64,000 nucleotides of DNA from Lentinus brumalis (GCA_001792895.1 MARA01000010.1:992001-1056000), one strand, 5' to 3'; shown: positions 44,791 to 56,334, counted from the first letter of the stretch. Made by a program: numbers and translations. The notes: generated by a model from the letters alone, not told the origin.

Positions 44791-46281
44791 TCAATACGTT
44801 CTACGGCAACTGTTGCAGTACATCGAAGTGGTGGTGTTGCAACCATAGGGGCACGGTTTGTGCGGAGTGGTGTACTTGGCTAGTAGCGAGGCCACTATCC
44901 CCGCCGCGCCCTTGGGCAGATGTCCATCTTCCATCGCCTCTAACCACTTGGGCAAACGCGCCTGTATCCCGGTATCACCGCCGTGGGCGTGGAGGTACTC
45001 CAGCTCCATCGCTTGCACGGCGGGGTACCTGGTGTAAATTGCACCATTAATACAACCTCTGCGTAACGCTGAGCGACACGCACAATGATGTAAATGTCGA
45101 GAAAATCTCTTCTAGAATATTGTGAGGAGACAGCTTCGACTGGATGCTCTTCAGTGCCTCCTGCTTGAGGTCCACGATGTCATACTGCAAGTGAGTCGTC
45201 AAGCGAGGCGCTCGCAAGAGCACAGAAGGTGAAGTGTTCTACCTTCTCCGCAAGCCGATACATAGACTTCGGGGAGCAAGGAGGTGGCCCGTGCGAGTGT
45301 AGGCTACTACTGGGGCGAGTCTTGTTCTCGGACCTCAGAGGCGCGAAGTTCAGTTCACCAAGATACGCGTAGACAATGAAGGCCTTCCAGCTATAAGGCA
45401 CGCAACCGGTACCGATCAGACATAACCACAGGCATAGCGGATGGATAGGACATTCACGTGGCGTATGCGATGTCCTCCAAGAAGACCACCTTGCCCGGCT
45501 TAGCGATGATCTTCGCCGCGTGGTCTTCATCCTTGGACTTATCTGGGGTTGCTCTCTGCTTTCCCTTACCACTGCTCTCGGGCGGCTTCTACCGTGGCAG
45601 TCCAGTGAGCCACTTGGACGACCTAGCAAGAGAAACAATAGCTCCATACCTCTTCATCAGCCAGAGCTGGAGACCCATCGTGGACGCGGCTATCTTCACC
45701 GACGGGGAGACTTACGGTCTCGAGGGCCGCAGAGGCCTCCTCATCCTGATCTTCCAGGTCGCTATCAGAAGCGTAGTCGTAGAACTCGGTGAATGAGAGA
45801 CGTGTCGATGGGTATGGCGCATCCATGTCAGCGATGCCGCTCTCAGCAAATCCTGCGGTGAACACTGCTCGGGACGAGAGGGGTGTGTTGGGTCACAGGA
45901 TATTCAGCAACAGGAATACCGCCTACAACCATGACACTCACGGAAACCGAAATGCAATGATGCCTTGCGAATAAGGCTGCTATTCGCAAGCAATGGCAAC
46001 GGGGTGTCTGCTGCGCCATCTAGCGTCCGCCGCGAGAACACCCAGAACTTGACGTCTTCGAAGGGCTGACCCACGACGCTGGCGAGTAGCGCGGTGCGCT
46101 GAACTTCGTCTCGAGATCTTGAGACAACTGGCACTGCTTGAGCGCCGAGTCGTAAGTCGGCCGGCACTACGGATGCCCCAGCCACAGGACGCTGCGGGAC
46201 AACCCCGGACCGCGATCGGGGCACCTTCTTTCCCTTGCGCGGCACCTTGACATTGACACTGACAGACTCGGCGTCCGACAT
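44791..46281 (-). CDS. BTB-type protein, cluster paralog A
   Basis: Six exons in transcript order (45942-46281, 45716-45864, 45458-45588, 45243-45390, 45084-45184, 44791-45028) give 368 residues. The N-terminal region is basic and disordered (VKVPRKGKKVPRSRS). The BTB-like fold follows: FEDVKFWVFSRRTLDG, then FTAGFAESGIADMDAPYPST, an acidic hinge (YDYASDSDLEDQDEEA), VVFLEDIAYATWKAFIVYAY, and GELNFAPLRS. The BACK-like part reads SPKSMYRLAEKYDIVDLKQE and NILEEIFSTFTSLYPAVQAM. It alone of the cluster carries a C-terminal Cys-rich tail (HKPCPYGCNTTTSMYCNSCR) that may bind zinc. Exon phases match paralogs B and C, so the three arose by duplication. A role as a Cullin-adaptor-like scaffold is an inference from the fold. 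Confidence 0.75.
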
Positions 46282-46467
46282 GGAGAGAGCGGGGATGGGT
46301 GACACCAAGTAGCGGTTAAGCAATGTGAGGATAGCGAGTGCATTATCTATGATTTGCAAGGTGAGACGTCACACAACCACGTTGCTGCGGCAGGTTGAAA
46401 GCTACAGGTGAGATTGGACAGATGTCTGCCTTACCTCCTGAAACTCATAGCGCGGCGTTGATCTGAC

Positions 46468-46479
46468 TACCGCAGCACC
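46468..46479 (-). promoter_or_regulatory. shared 12-mer upstream of BTB paralog A
   Basis: GGTGCTGCGGTA on the minus strand lies 187 bp upstream of the paralog A start. Identical copies are at 50589-50600 and 52598-52609, and a one-mismatch copy is at 53307-53318. It may be a promoter or 5' UTR element, or merely conserved duplication sequence. Confidence 0.45.
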
Positions 46480-46859
46480 TTCGCCCGCGTCGTGTTTTAC
46501 GTTGAACCATGCATCGTGACTCCCACGAGGCAGGCATGAGTACATCGCAATTGAGATGAGGTGGCCGCATTTAGCCATAGAACCAACATTCATTGGGTAA
46601 CAAGGGCGAGCTCGACAGAGGGAAGTGATAGCTTGGACAGGTAGGCCATTCCTGGTCCGGCGAAACACAATCCTCGAGGCCCGATCGAGAAAGCAAGTCT
46701 CTTGAGAGAGCAAAACTGCTCCATCTGTCCTATGACAGGACCGACCGACCCGGCATCGTGAACAGTCAGAGCGAACGGACACCCTCTGACACCATTGCCC
46801 TGCATGGGGGTCACCATGCGGGACTGACTTTGCTGAACAAACCGCTCACCTGTGCTCGT

Positions 46860-47470
46860 GATTCATACCGTGGCCTCGCTCGTGTCCGTGGCCATCGGGG
46901 TCACATCATCCTCGAACTGAACTGCCCTGTATAGCGAGTGGTATCATTGACAATTTGACATGCCACCTGGTCAGAATTATCGGGTCTCGGAGAGGAGGCG
47001 GCATCATGAGCGTAACGGAGAGCCTCCTATTCGTCGTGATGAGTTCAGCTGAGTGCGTCGCTGTTCCTTTCATAGGAGCGTTTGACTGTCCCGTACACGC
47101 GTTAACATCCTCGGCTAGTGCGATTGTAGACAGTATCTATTGGGGGAAGCTGGACCCGCAAAGGGATCATCAATCAGTCTCGAGCTGAGCACCACAGTAA
47201 GTAGCGGAGTCGGCGTACCAAGAAGGTGAAAGGATGTTCACCACGTTGATTGCGACAAGGATGCTGCATCAGCCTGACCGGTTGTGAACTTGTAAGAACA
47301 TGCGTTGAACATAGTACTCCTGAGCGTGGCTGGCACTGCGAGGCTGAGGCTGAGGCAGGCATGAGTGGCTCGGGCCACCGTGTGAGCACATATCTTCGGA
47401 AGATCGTCGCCAGGCGCCCGCCAGCCACCACTCTTCGCACTTGAATGTCCTTGCAGAACGTCAGAGCGAC
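46860..47470 (-). pseudogene. truncated copy of the DUF6533 gene
   Basis: This region is a diverged copy of the 3' half of the DUF6533 gene at 53631-55266. Corresponding pieces are FWKDIQVRRVVAGGRLATIF (about 47430), the segment around 47190-47260 that matches the SILVAVTVASILTF exon, and the CTCCGTTACGCTCATGAT segment near 47000. The N-terminal exons are missing and the frame is broken by small indels. Similarity continues past the gene into 46450-46860, which matches 53295-53630, so the unit was duplicated as a block of about 1 kb. Confidence 0.65.
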
Positions 47471-47674
47471 GATGCTGAGTTACTTATAGGCTCCAGAGAG
47501 CATAGTCGGGCGGTGGCCCGCTTGGCGTTTGGCTGTTAGCGCTTAACCGGAGGATGCCGGAGTGCGCACCTGAGGTGCAGGTCCTCCGGCCATTGTCGAT
47601 CTTCCTCACATACCGTACATGGATTAGAAGAAAACTACGAGACGCGTTCAGAGGTATATATATCAGCCAGAATC

Positions 47675-49025
47675 CTACCACTTGCCCGACCCGAACGCCG
47701 ATGAACCCGCGAGCTTGGATATAAGAGCAACCAAAGATGCACTCGCATGGGGAAGTTCTCCACGGGCAATCCTATCCGTCCAAGCAGGCAAATCGGAGAG
47801 ACACTTCACGTCGTTGCGATGGTCACGGACATATGCTGCTTCCATGTCAATGATTTCGGGATATCTTGCAGACAGGAGTCAGAGATATAAGTAACCAGCT
47901 GTGCAAAATGGACCTACCTCGAGGTAAACAACGAGAACAACTCTTTGAGAGCTATGGCAGGAGAGAGTTGGGACCTGATATTCGACAGGGCTAAACTCTT
48001 CAGCGACGGGATATCATACTGGCATGGACTCAGCGCCAGGCATATTGAGGGAGCATCATAGTAGACTCACTTTGTCCGCGACCCGATAGATTGACTTCGG
48101 GGAGCATGAAAGTGGCTTGGTCGTTATACCCGGAGCCTTTCGAAGGGAACGCAGAGGACTGAATGTGATTTCGCCCGTGTAGGAATAGTAGACAAGAGCC
48201 TTGAACCTAGAGACCTAGATCAGCTACATACTCTGGGATGTTGGATGTCAAATGTAAGACTGCTCACGTTCTGAATGCGATGTCATCGATGACCACGTTA
48301 TATCGGACAGGTATGCCACCATTCAAAGTAAATGCATGGGTATCCGAACGCGGGTTGAGGATGGGGGCCGAGAACTGTTGCCTGGTTCAGCGAGAGTTAC
48401 CAAACGACGGCGCATGCCCGGATTGAGACGCAGTCACATACCGTAAATTTCTCATTCGGGCTTACGGTCACAGCGGATGCGCTGGCTTCTCCTTCTCCAG
48501 ACGAGCTCGGCACCTGACGCAAGCTCATATATTGTCAGGGTGCTGATGCTCTCTGAGTACCCGACATACTTGCCTTTAATACCTCCACCGCCGGCCTCGG
48601 TGCTTCGCTGCGTTCATCCGAAGGCTGGCCGCCTGTGGTGGTGTCGTGGTCTGGAGACGGGGTAGTTTCGTCGTCATCCTGATCCACATCGCTGTCCGAG
48701 TCATACCCGTACTCGTCCGGTGAAAGTGTTCGGCGAAGCGAATCGTTAGAATCAAAGGCCTCCTTTCGACGATCCTCGACAAAGCCGCCACAGAGCACTT
48801 ATGCCAAAGCGATCAGTCACCATTCCCAACTCGCCGTGCCAAGACTCACGGGACTTGAAATAGCTTGAAGTGTGTATCAGGTTGGTACTGTGAGCGTAAA
48901 CAGGACGCGGTGAAGCCAGGGACCCGTCGCGCGTCCGGCGCGAAAACAGGTAAAACTGGGCATCAATGAAGACACCGGATGTGAGGGAACGCTCCAGCGC
49001 CGATTGGGTGTTTTTGGCCAGCATG
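47675..49025 (-). CDS. BTB-type protein, cluster paralog B
   Basis: This is a divergent paralog with the same exon order and phases as A and C plus one extra intron in the hinge. Recognisable blocks are FIDAQFYLFSRRTRDG, LCGGFVEDRRKEAF, an acidic hinge (EYGYDSDSDVDQDDDE), YNVVIDDIAFRT, FKALVYYSYTGEITFSPLRS, SPKSIYRVADK, YDIPSLKSLALSNIRSQLSP and YPEIIDMEAAY. The stop is TAG at 47675-47677. The frame chain is intact, so I call it functional. The ATG at 49025 is the first clear one; the open frame extends upstream to about 49200 without an ATG, so the N-terminus may be longer through another exon. It lacks the Cys-rich tail of paralog A. Confidence 0.65.
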
Positions 49026-51037
49026 CTGTGTCGCGTAACTGGGACCAGTGGCTCGTCTTCAGCTTCAGAGCTCGAATTGTCGATATTTGCCTTTATGGCA
49101 CCAGTGGTCGGGGTTGACCAGTCGATAGCTGCCCTTGTAGTGTTTGAAATTGAACTTGTGGGGTTTCCCCTTCCCCCCTTGCCGGCCTTGCACGTCCTCG
49201 CATAGGGGATGGTGGAAGTTTGGTGGAAGTTCGATGTACGTTGTGCAGACCTACAGGCTACACTAGGGAAGCGCCGCCGGGCGGCATGTACCTTGTGTGC
49301 GGAAAGAGCCTCTGTGCATGTATTAAGCGTTGAGCGAAATGGTTGCAACTCATTGCGGCTCTCGTAGAAGGAAGTCGATAAGTCACCTAGTGAGTACTGA
49401 CAAGTAAAGGTACTTAAGTGCTCTACAACAAACCGATCGATCGAACGGGTCAAGATACCCCAGTGGATTGTAGCCCGGCACGCTTCGCTGCACCACTGTG
49501 CTAGAGAAGCCGACAGCAGTGATATCAAGTATGCAAGACTCCGGACTGGCTACTCCTACCAGTGACGTGGATGGCCATTAGTCGGAGATGAGCTTAGACT
49601 CGGTGTAGAAGTCATGACACGAGAGATCAGAGAGGTCGTTGTTCAAGTCGAGCATCACCATGGGGTCCTGTTACTTACTACTTATGAGGAAGCGGCTGCA
49701 AGAACCTCAGCGGCCGGGCGGTGGCGTCAGCGTCGTATGAACTGCCAGTGTTCGCAGCAGGTGACTATGTTCCTGACAGCGAAACGGTTGGAAAGAGGTT
49801 GATATCCTGTAGGAACTTGCAGTCCTGCGTACACCTGCACAAGCAGTAATTTCAATTGTCATAAGTATTGCTCCGAGCGATGCGCTGAATTGTGTCTTAG
49901 AAATGCTATAAGCTAGGACCGCTGTTTCAAGCTCAGTAGCTGGCAGCAGATGTCATACTGGTCTAAGAAACTACCCATTGAGTCAAGGAGGTCCTTCGGT
50001 ATAAGGTACCGGGGGATCGCCTGTCCGCACTGTTCGTAGTTGCATTGCGTGTAGCCTCTAGTGCACCATGTTCTGTGCACTGCTTGCCTGGTGAGTCGCC
50101 GCCGCTGCGGCGTGACGGACCTCAGGCGTGGACCTGCTAGTCTCTAGACACAGTCGCGCTGTGACCGTCGACGAATCAGAGTAGACGTTAGTGACATACG
50201 TCGCACTCCATACACTAGCTCGCTTCCCGCATTGTTAGACTAGTTAGCAGGCCGCCTGCAACAATATATAACCTGAATTGCGGCCATTTGGGAGTCTGAT
50301 GCGGTGCGCAGGGGAGTTCAAGCAGCGATTGCCAAGGCTCAATAAGCATCAACATCGAGTACTTATATCGAGAGTAAGAAGGCAGCTCAGTGCAAGTAGA
50401 AGAGCAGCTGCAGAACCCGTAGAGCAACTTCAAGAGAGAGAGCCACCCTGAGCCACGGGCCACGGCCCGAGTCCCGGGAGCATTCGGAGCGCTCGTCGGA
50501 GGAACACGCGTTGATGATTCTGGCTTCAATATGACACTCAGTCTCCGGGTGACCTTGCACACAAGGTAACGCCGCATCTGGCATGAGTTACCGCAGCACC
50601 ATATGAGGGTTGCCATACACGTGACCCTCGAAGTTGCGAAGGTGCGGCTTCGGAGTTGAACCAGCCTTGAGAAGTTCTGAATCTCTGAGAAGCGATGCAC
50701 CCTCTCCCGACTGCTGCAGAGGATCCAAAGTACGCAGCAGCGCATCGGACAGTACTACTTGAACTCTATCGGTAGACCCACCCAAGCAGACACCACGAGG
50801 TGGTAGCGGACGTTCACGCAAGGTCCGAGTCCGCATATGCATGCATATGCGACACTCATGTCATCGTCACGGCCTGTAGGACTGCTGGGTCTACACGAGA
50901 GAAGATTTTGGGATCTTCCACGTAGACATGAGTGCAAGGCTCGGACCGTAGCGATCACGGAGTAGGAACATAATGGCACCCATGGTTGCAACCGGTTCAA
51001 TCGTATGTCATGCGGGACCCTCGACTCAAAGGACACT
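49026..51037. other. spacer between BTB paralogs B and C
   Basis: About 2 kb without a supported gene, beyond possible 5' sequence of paralog B. It contains one copy of the shared 12-mer (50589-50600, minus orientation) with no BTB gene directly downstream of it. This suggests a lost or decayed unit. Short minus-strand frames at 50215-50842 show no domain. Confidence 0.4.
50589..50600 (-). promoter_or_regulatory. orphan copy of the shared 12-mer
   Basis: GGTGCTGCGGTA on the minus strand, identical to the copies upstream of BTB paralogs A and C. No intact BTB gene begins within 1 kb downstream of it. Confidence 0.4.
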
Positions 51038-52500
51038 TCATTTTGCCCGTCCAGTTGCTGTAACAAGCTTGTTGACAAGAGACGAGAACACATTCGCCGC
51101 TCCGGCTGGCAACTCCCCGTTCTCAAGGTACTGGAACCATTTCGGCAAGCGCGAGAGAAGGTTTGGCTCGCTGATGTGCTCGTAGAGAAACTCCAACTCC
51201 ATCTGTTGTATCTCCGGGTGCCTGACAAGTAATCAGATGTGGCGTTAGCGATCGAGGAGAGGCGTGTGGTGTAAGGGCGCACGTGAGGGTGAAGGAAGAG
51301 AAAAGCTCGGTGAGGATGTTCTCCGTGGTGAGTTTCGTCTTAATGTCTTCCGAAGCCTTCACCTTCAAGGCGTCGATGTCGTACTGTGAGAAAGACGTGC
51401 TCAGTAAAAGCGAAACGAGGGTCCACATGCATGCAACACTTACCTTGTCAGCAAGACGATACATTGACTTCGGGGAGGATGAAGGAGGGTCGTATGGAGC
51501 AATAGGCTGTGCGACTGCTTGTTCCTGCGACTTGAGGGGAGCGAAGGAGACCTGGTCGAAATATGCGTAGAAGATGAATGCCTGCAAACTGCACGGGTCC
51601 CTCAGCGAGGAGTGAGACAACTTGTGATACGACGGACGCTCACGTCCGATACGCGATGTCGTCTACGAAGACGACGCGACCAGGTCTCGCAGGACTGAAC
51701 CTCTGAGTTTGAGCCTCGTCCTTCTCCTTGCCCTTGTCTTCAACGGTGGCCTACCGCATAACTGAGATACCGATGAAGTATTCAACAACAATGGCAACGG
51801 TACCTCAACGGCGGGTCCTTCTTCCTGGGGCAGCGGGGGCCCCGGAGCGGGTGGCACTTCCAAGGACAGCTTTGTGAACGAACCCGTAGGATCGTCATCT
51901 GGGTCCTCAAGCTCGTCATCTAGGTCGCTATCTGATGCATAGCGGTAATCGTCCACGTCGACATAGGAGGGGCGATCGCGAGGGTACGGTGCGTTCAGGT
52001 CGGTGATGCCGCCTTCAGCAAACCCCTGCGTTATCACTACAAATGTAACGACTTGAGTAGCCTCCTGAAGCGTGATATGGCTGTCACTCACCGAGATCAA
52101 AATGCGTCGATGCCTTACGAATCAAGGCGCTGTTGCCATACAGCGAAAGCGGTGTGTCGACCACGCCAGCCCTGGTGCGGCGTGGGAAGGCGTAGAACTT
52201 AGCCCTGGAACGGCGCGAGAAGGCGTAGAACTTCACGTCCTCGAAGTTTCCTCGCGTCATACTCGCAAGCATGGCGAATTGGGATACCTGCTCTCTGCCC
52301 ATGGCGCTGATGGGCACGAGTGGATCGGCCAGCGGTGGTGATGGACGAGTGCGTCGCCGATTTTCGCGAACATCGACGTATGTGAATGTCACGGTCCCGT
52401 CGGCTTTCTTGCTCTTCTTCTTGCCCTTTCGCAATAGCTTCTGTGGTGGGGAAAAGGTTTCTGCGACTGGCGAAGACGAAGGTACCGCAGCTTCCTCCAT
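51038..52500 (-). CDS. BTB-type protein, cluster paralog C
   Basis: Six exons in transcript order (52092-52500, 51804-52036, 51644-51750, 51444-51588, 51283-51383, 51038-51221) give 392 residues. The start is MEEAAVPSSS, followed by a lysine-rich stretch (LLRKGKKKSKKADG). The conserved blocks are FEDVKFYAFSRR, GFAEGGITDLNAPYPRDRPS, an acidic hinge (YASDSDLDDELEDPDDD), VVFVDDIAYRT, FIFYAYFDQVSFAPLKS, SPKSMYRLADK, YDIDALKVKASEDIKTKLTT and HPEIQQMELEFLYEH. Phases and the 101-nt fifth exon are the same as in paralog A. A 33-bp direct tandem duplication in exon 1 repeats an 11-residue unit (KFYAFSRRSRA/KFYAFPRRTRA) in the first BTB strand. It lacks the Cys-rich tail of A. Confidence 0.75.
52168..52233 (-). 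repeat. 33-bp in-frame tandem duplication in BTB paralog C
   Basis: The two units are 52168-52200 and 52201-52233, with five mismatches. Each encodes KFYAF(S/P)RR(S/T)RA. Paralogs A and B have a single unit. Confidence 0.85.
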
Positions 52501-52597
52501 GTCCACGAATACGGTGGGATGTACCGCGCTCCATAGGCCGCGACCAAGATATATGATGCCAGTCAGCTTGTCATGTGCTTGTTTGGCGTAAGTTCTG

Positions 52598-52609
52598 TAC
52601 CGCAGCACC
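52598..52609 (-). promoter_or_regulatory. shared 12-mer upstream of BTB paralog C
   Basis: GGTGCTGCGGTA on the minus strand, 98 bp upstream of the paralog C start and identical to the copy upstream of paralog A. Confidence 0.45.
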
Positions 52610-53019
52610 AGTCATGATGAGAAGCCACAGCCGCGTTGCAGCCGCGTTCTGAATTGCATCGAGAGGGGCAGATCGAGAAGCCTTCAAACCCGGCTCGGGA
52701 TCATAAGTCCCACTTGCTTCGGCTCTCTGCGAGCGAGATGCGCAAAAGACTCACGCGTAACACACGGAACTACCGCAGCTGCGTCGAAAAGGAGGGGGGG
52801 GGTACGTTCAAAGGCACGACTTGCGAGAGTCCACGAGGCGAAGAGAAGGAGAAGCACGTACTCGTGGCTAGCACTTGACGCACAGATGACCGTCCACAAC
52901 CCAAGTTCTGCTCGGGTTCTTCGGTACGCTCGAAACGTTGTGTCATACCATATCTCTTGAGCGTAGTGATTATGCGATGCTCAACTGACGTCTGTGCACG
53001 TCTGCTGCATCGACAGATT

Positions 53020-53200
53020 GACATGAATTCGCATGACCACTGGAACTGGCGCCATACCGGCATGTGGGAGAGAGAAGGTTCGATCACTGATGTGCTGGTG
53101 GAGGACATTCACCTCCACGTTATGAATGCTGGATATCCTAGGTACGAGGTCAGCACGAAGGCGAAGTCAGGTCGCACTTTACGAGAAGAAGAGCCCACTG
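53020..53200 (-). pseudogene. BTB paralog fragment (last-exon relic)
   Basis: The segment around 53040-53160 is clearly similar to the last-exon start of paralog C (51130-51225). Both have GGAAC, GAGAGAAGGTT and CACTGATGTGCT-like stretches at the same spacing, followed by the CTCCACGTT/CTCCATCTG segment. No other BTB exons are found beside it. A one-mismatch copy of the shared 12-mer lies just upstream (53307-53318). Confidence 0.55.
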
Positions 53201-53306
53201 CGTGGCGATGCTGCGGTAGGTGCTACAGTATGGTACCGGTGGATTGGACACATGCCCAGGACCATATACCCATCGTCTCAAGCACATATCGCGGCAATCA
53301 TGTGGT

Positions 53307-53318
53307 TACTGCAGCACC
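53307..53318 (-). promoter_or_regulatory. variant copy of the shared 12-mer
   Basis: GGTGCTGCAGTA on the minus strand differs at one base from the other three copies. It lies upstream of the BTB fragment at 53020-53200. Confidence 0.35.
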
Positions 53319-53630
53319 TCGACCGCGTCATATCTCATGCTGAACTATACATCATGACGTCCATGAAGTGCACGATTGGATGCATCCCACGCCCCGCTGG
53401 TCGTCGTCCTGGCCAACTTACCTGATATGGCCCCAGGTACGGCTAAACACAATCCTCGAGGCCTGACTTGGACGATTAAAGGCAAGCATCTTGGGAGAGC
53501 AGAGCAGCGCCATCTGGTCTGTTCAACCCGACACGTTCAAAATGACACAGCGGTCTGACTCGAGTGCCCTGCAGCGATGGGCATCATTACTGGGCCCTGA
53601 TTATGCTGGAAGAACCGCTCACCTGTGCTA

Positions 53631-55266
53631 TTATACGCGGGATTCTGTACCCGTGCTCGAGCTCATCTCGATCGTGTCCACGTCCATCGGAGTCTCAGCG
53701 CGGAAGGATATCATCCTTGAACTGAACTGCACGGTGGACCAAGCCCCGTGGCGAGTGGTATCATCAACATGCCGCCTGGTCAGAAGACTCGGGTCTCGGA
53801 GATTGAGCATCAGGCGGCATGTGAGCGTAACGGAAAGCCTTCGTCAGTCGACTTGATGAGCGCAACATGAATGAGAACAGACGTGGGACTTACACGTTTG
53901 TCAAGGTGGTCGCCGTTCCCTTCAGAGGAGAGTTGGGCTGTCCCGGGAACACGTCAATGCCTCGGATAGTGCAAATGAGACTAGACTCACTGGAGTAAGC
54001 TGGACTTGCACAATGATCAGTCCGGATTTGCGCACTACTACGGCGGAGTCGACGTACCAAGAACGTCAAGATGCTCGCCACGGTGACCGCGACCAGGATG
54101 CTGCATCATATCGAACGCTCAGTGCACTTCCCTAGGCGCATGGTGTAGAACGTACGCATAGTACAGAGTTCCTAAGCATGGCGATGTCATGAGCGCGCAG
54201 TAGGAAGCCAACACGTGTGATCACATACCATCGCGCAATATCACCGCCAGCAGCCCACCAGCTACGTCTCTTCGCACTTGAACGGCCTTCCAGAATGTCA
54301 GAGCGATGATGCAGCTGTCGTACCACAACATGGCACTCCATGTGAGCGCGAGGTCTGCGGGTCACATCAGGAATGAGAGCACGGAATGGGGCACGTCGGA
54401 CATACGGACACCCCTGGGGCAAGTATGACGTTCAGCTTGGCGAGAGGAACATGGTCAGCGCGGGTGTTGACTGACTGTTCGTTCGTCAGAGCCAGATTGC
54501 ATCCTCCCGGGGTATTGAACCCCAATAACGTGTTGTTGGTCAATACACTTGGGCTAGTGAGGATGGTCACCTTCATGAAAAGGCCGTGTGAGTGCATGCG
54601 GCAGCAGACAGACAGAGGCGACGTACAAGACCTTGTATCACTCCTCCGATGTAGGAGACTAGTAGAACGACCAGCACCCGCTTACTGCGATTATAGAGCG
54701 CATATGTGCGCAGAACTAGGTAGACTGCTCCCTGCCGTCAGTATCCATCGTCTCGGGGTGAGCAAGAAATGGACGTACATCCGACAATCACCTGGCTGAC
54801 GATTGCGTACGTTTGGTGATACAATTGCAACTTGCGACACCTGTGTGCATTGAGACAGACTCTACGAGCCAACAAGGAGGAGTACCGTACGTCTGAAGGG
54901 CCTGATTCAGCGTGTTTGCATTGATGGCGTAACGACCAACACTCACAGCTTCAGAGATATACACTGGAAAATACTCAAAGAAAACGGGGATGGGACCCAA
55001 CAGACCGTAATAGCGAATAAGTGCGAAGAGGCAGGATGAAAGCGAGAACGAAGGTGGACTCCAGTACCATTCGATCTCGGAAGCAACCGTCAGGGCGTAG
55101 TCGTAGTAGAGGATGGCTGTCCGGATAGGGATAGGCATCAGAGCGTAGTCGAAACTGCACGCAAAAGTCTCACTGAAGCCCGCTAGTGTGAGAGCGGCAT
55201 CGACTCGCACGGCGGTAGCACTGCCAGCAAGAGAAGAATTCAGCTGGGACGCGGGTAGATGTTGCA
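53631..55266 (-). CDS. DUF6533-type multi-pass membrane protein
   Basis: DUF6533 proteins are Agaricomycete seven-helix membrane proteins of unknown function. The likely start is ATG 55266 (MQHLPASQLNSSL). The first exon (to about 54965) carries the hallmark ILYYDYALTVASEIEWYW and LFALIRYYGLLGPIPVFFEY. Later exons show LVLRTYALYNRSKRVLVVLL (about 54690), LWYDSCIIALTFWKAVQVRR followed by ILRDG (about 54300), SILVAVTVASILTFL (about 54080), LKGTATTLTN (about 53900) and LSVTLTCRLMLNLRDPS (about 53840). The tail ends SSSTGTESRV before TAA (53631-53633). I did not fix all small exons between 54700 and 54960. A truncated copy of the 3' half lies at 46860-47470, and the gene stands directly upstream of the BTB block. 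Confidence 0.7.
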
Positions 55267-56334
55267 TGTACTCACTAGTACTCAGCGGCGTGCTGGAGAG
55301 AATCCATATGTGTGACGCGCTTACGGCTGCAAGTTCAGGGCGGAGGGAGCACACGGCGGATTGGCTTTTGGCAGCTGCTTGGGCCTTGGGCCTTAAGTAC
55401 AGCGTGGATAGACACAGGTGTTTCCATATCTGGAGAGGTGCCTGCGAGGCCGTGCCGAGAGCATAGGAAGGAAGACAGCACCTCCTGGAGAAGCTCGGCG
55501 GACATATGATCTCCGTTTTGCCTGGTGGTCGTTGCCAGACGTACGCGCGCTCGGCTGGGACTGTGTCCCTCGCTCCCACTGCCGGAACCGTTCTCACTTC
55601 ATATACCCTATCTTGCCAGAGCGCTTCTATTTTGCTAGGCCCACAGCGATGTGAGACGGTGCCGCAAGAGACCTGGGAGCAGGAGGGAGTCGAGGCGAAA
55701 CGTTACGCGCCGCTCGTAGAACTCTCCATGAATGACATGGTGAATCTAGAGCCCGGCTCAGAGTTTGGCTGAGCCATGGTGAGAACGACCTGACGCGCAC
55801 ACCTGCGGATTCGAATGTTAACGTTCACAGCTTCGGTGGCAGTTCGATGTACACGGATGACGTTGACATTGACATGAGGGTTGTATCGGATCTTCTGTAC
55901 ATGATGTCTTCTCATCGTCTAGCAACAAGGGCAGTCCTCATGAGAATTCGACACCATGTTCGATGGTATGCAACTGGAGCAGGAAGGAGGAGCACAAAGG
56001 ATCAGTAATATATCGTATCAGCGAAGATGGGACATCACCAGCAAGATGATAGGATGTACGAGGACAGGTACTCCTCACGTACAATGGCCGCCCGCCTAAG
56101 GGAGGCACACGCACTCTCCTGTTGGTCGCAAGCTCGTCGTGGAGCCTCGAGGTTCAATCGTTCATACTTAGCCTGACAACAGAGTCAAGACCGGTGATTC
56201 ATGAAAGACAGAACGTTGACGAGTTTTGACGCGCTTGGCCTTCCGGATTACCGGCGCTCTCTGGCTCTCTTCGCGACCATGACTGAGACCCTGAGATGGG
56301 TCCAAGTAATAAACGAAAGTAACACAAGTACAAC
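55267..56334. other. intergenic stretch
   Basis: This is the 5' region of the DUF6533 gene and the 3' region of the next minus-strand gene. Frames present have no domain. A small hairpin with GGCTCAG/CTGAGCC arms occurs near 55755-55775. Confidence 0.4.

Noticed and set aside
52791..52803. Run of guanines as a frameshift or regulatory signal
   Set aside because: A homopolymer in non-coding DNA with no gene frame crossing it.
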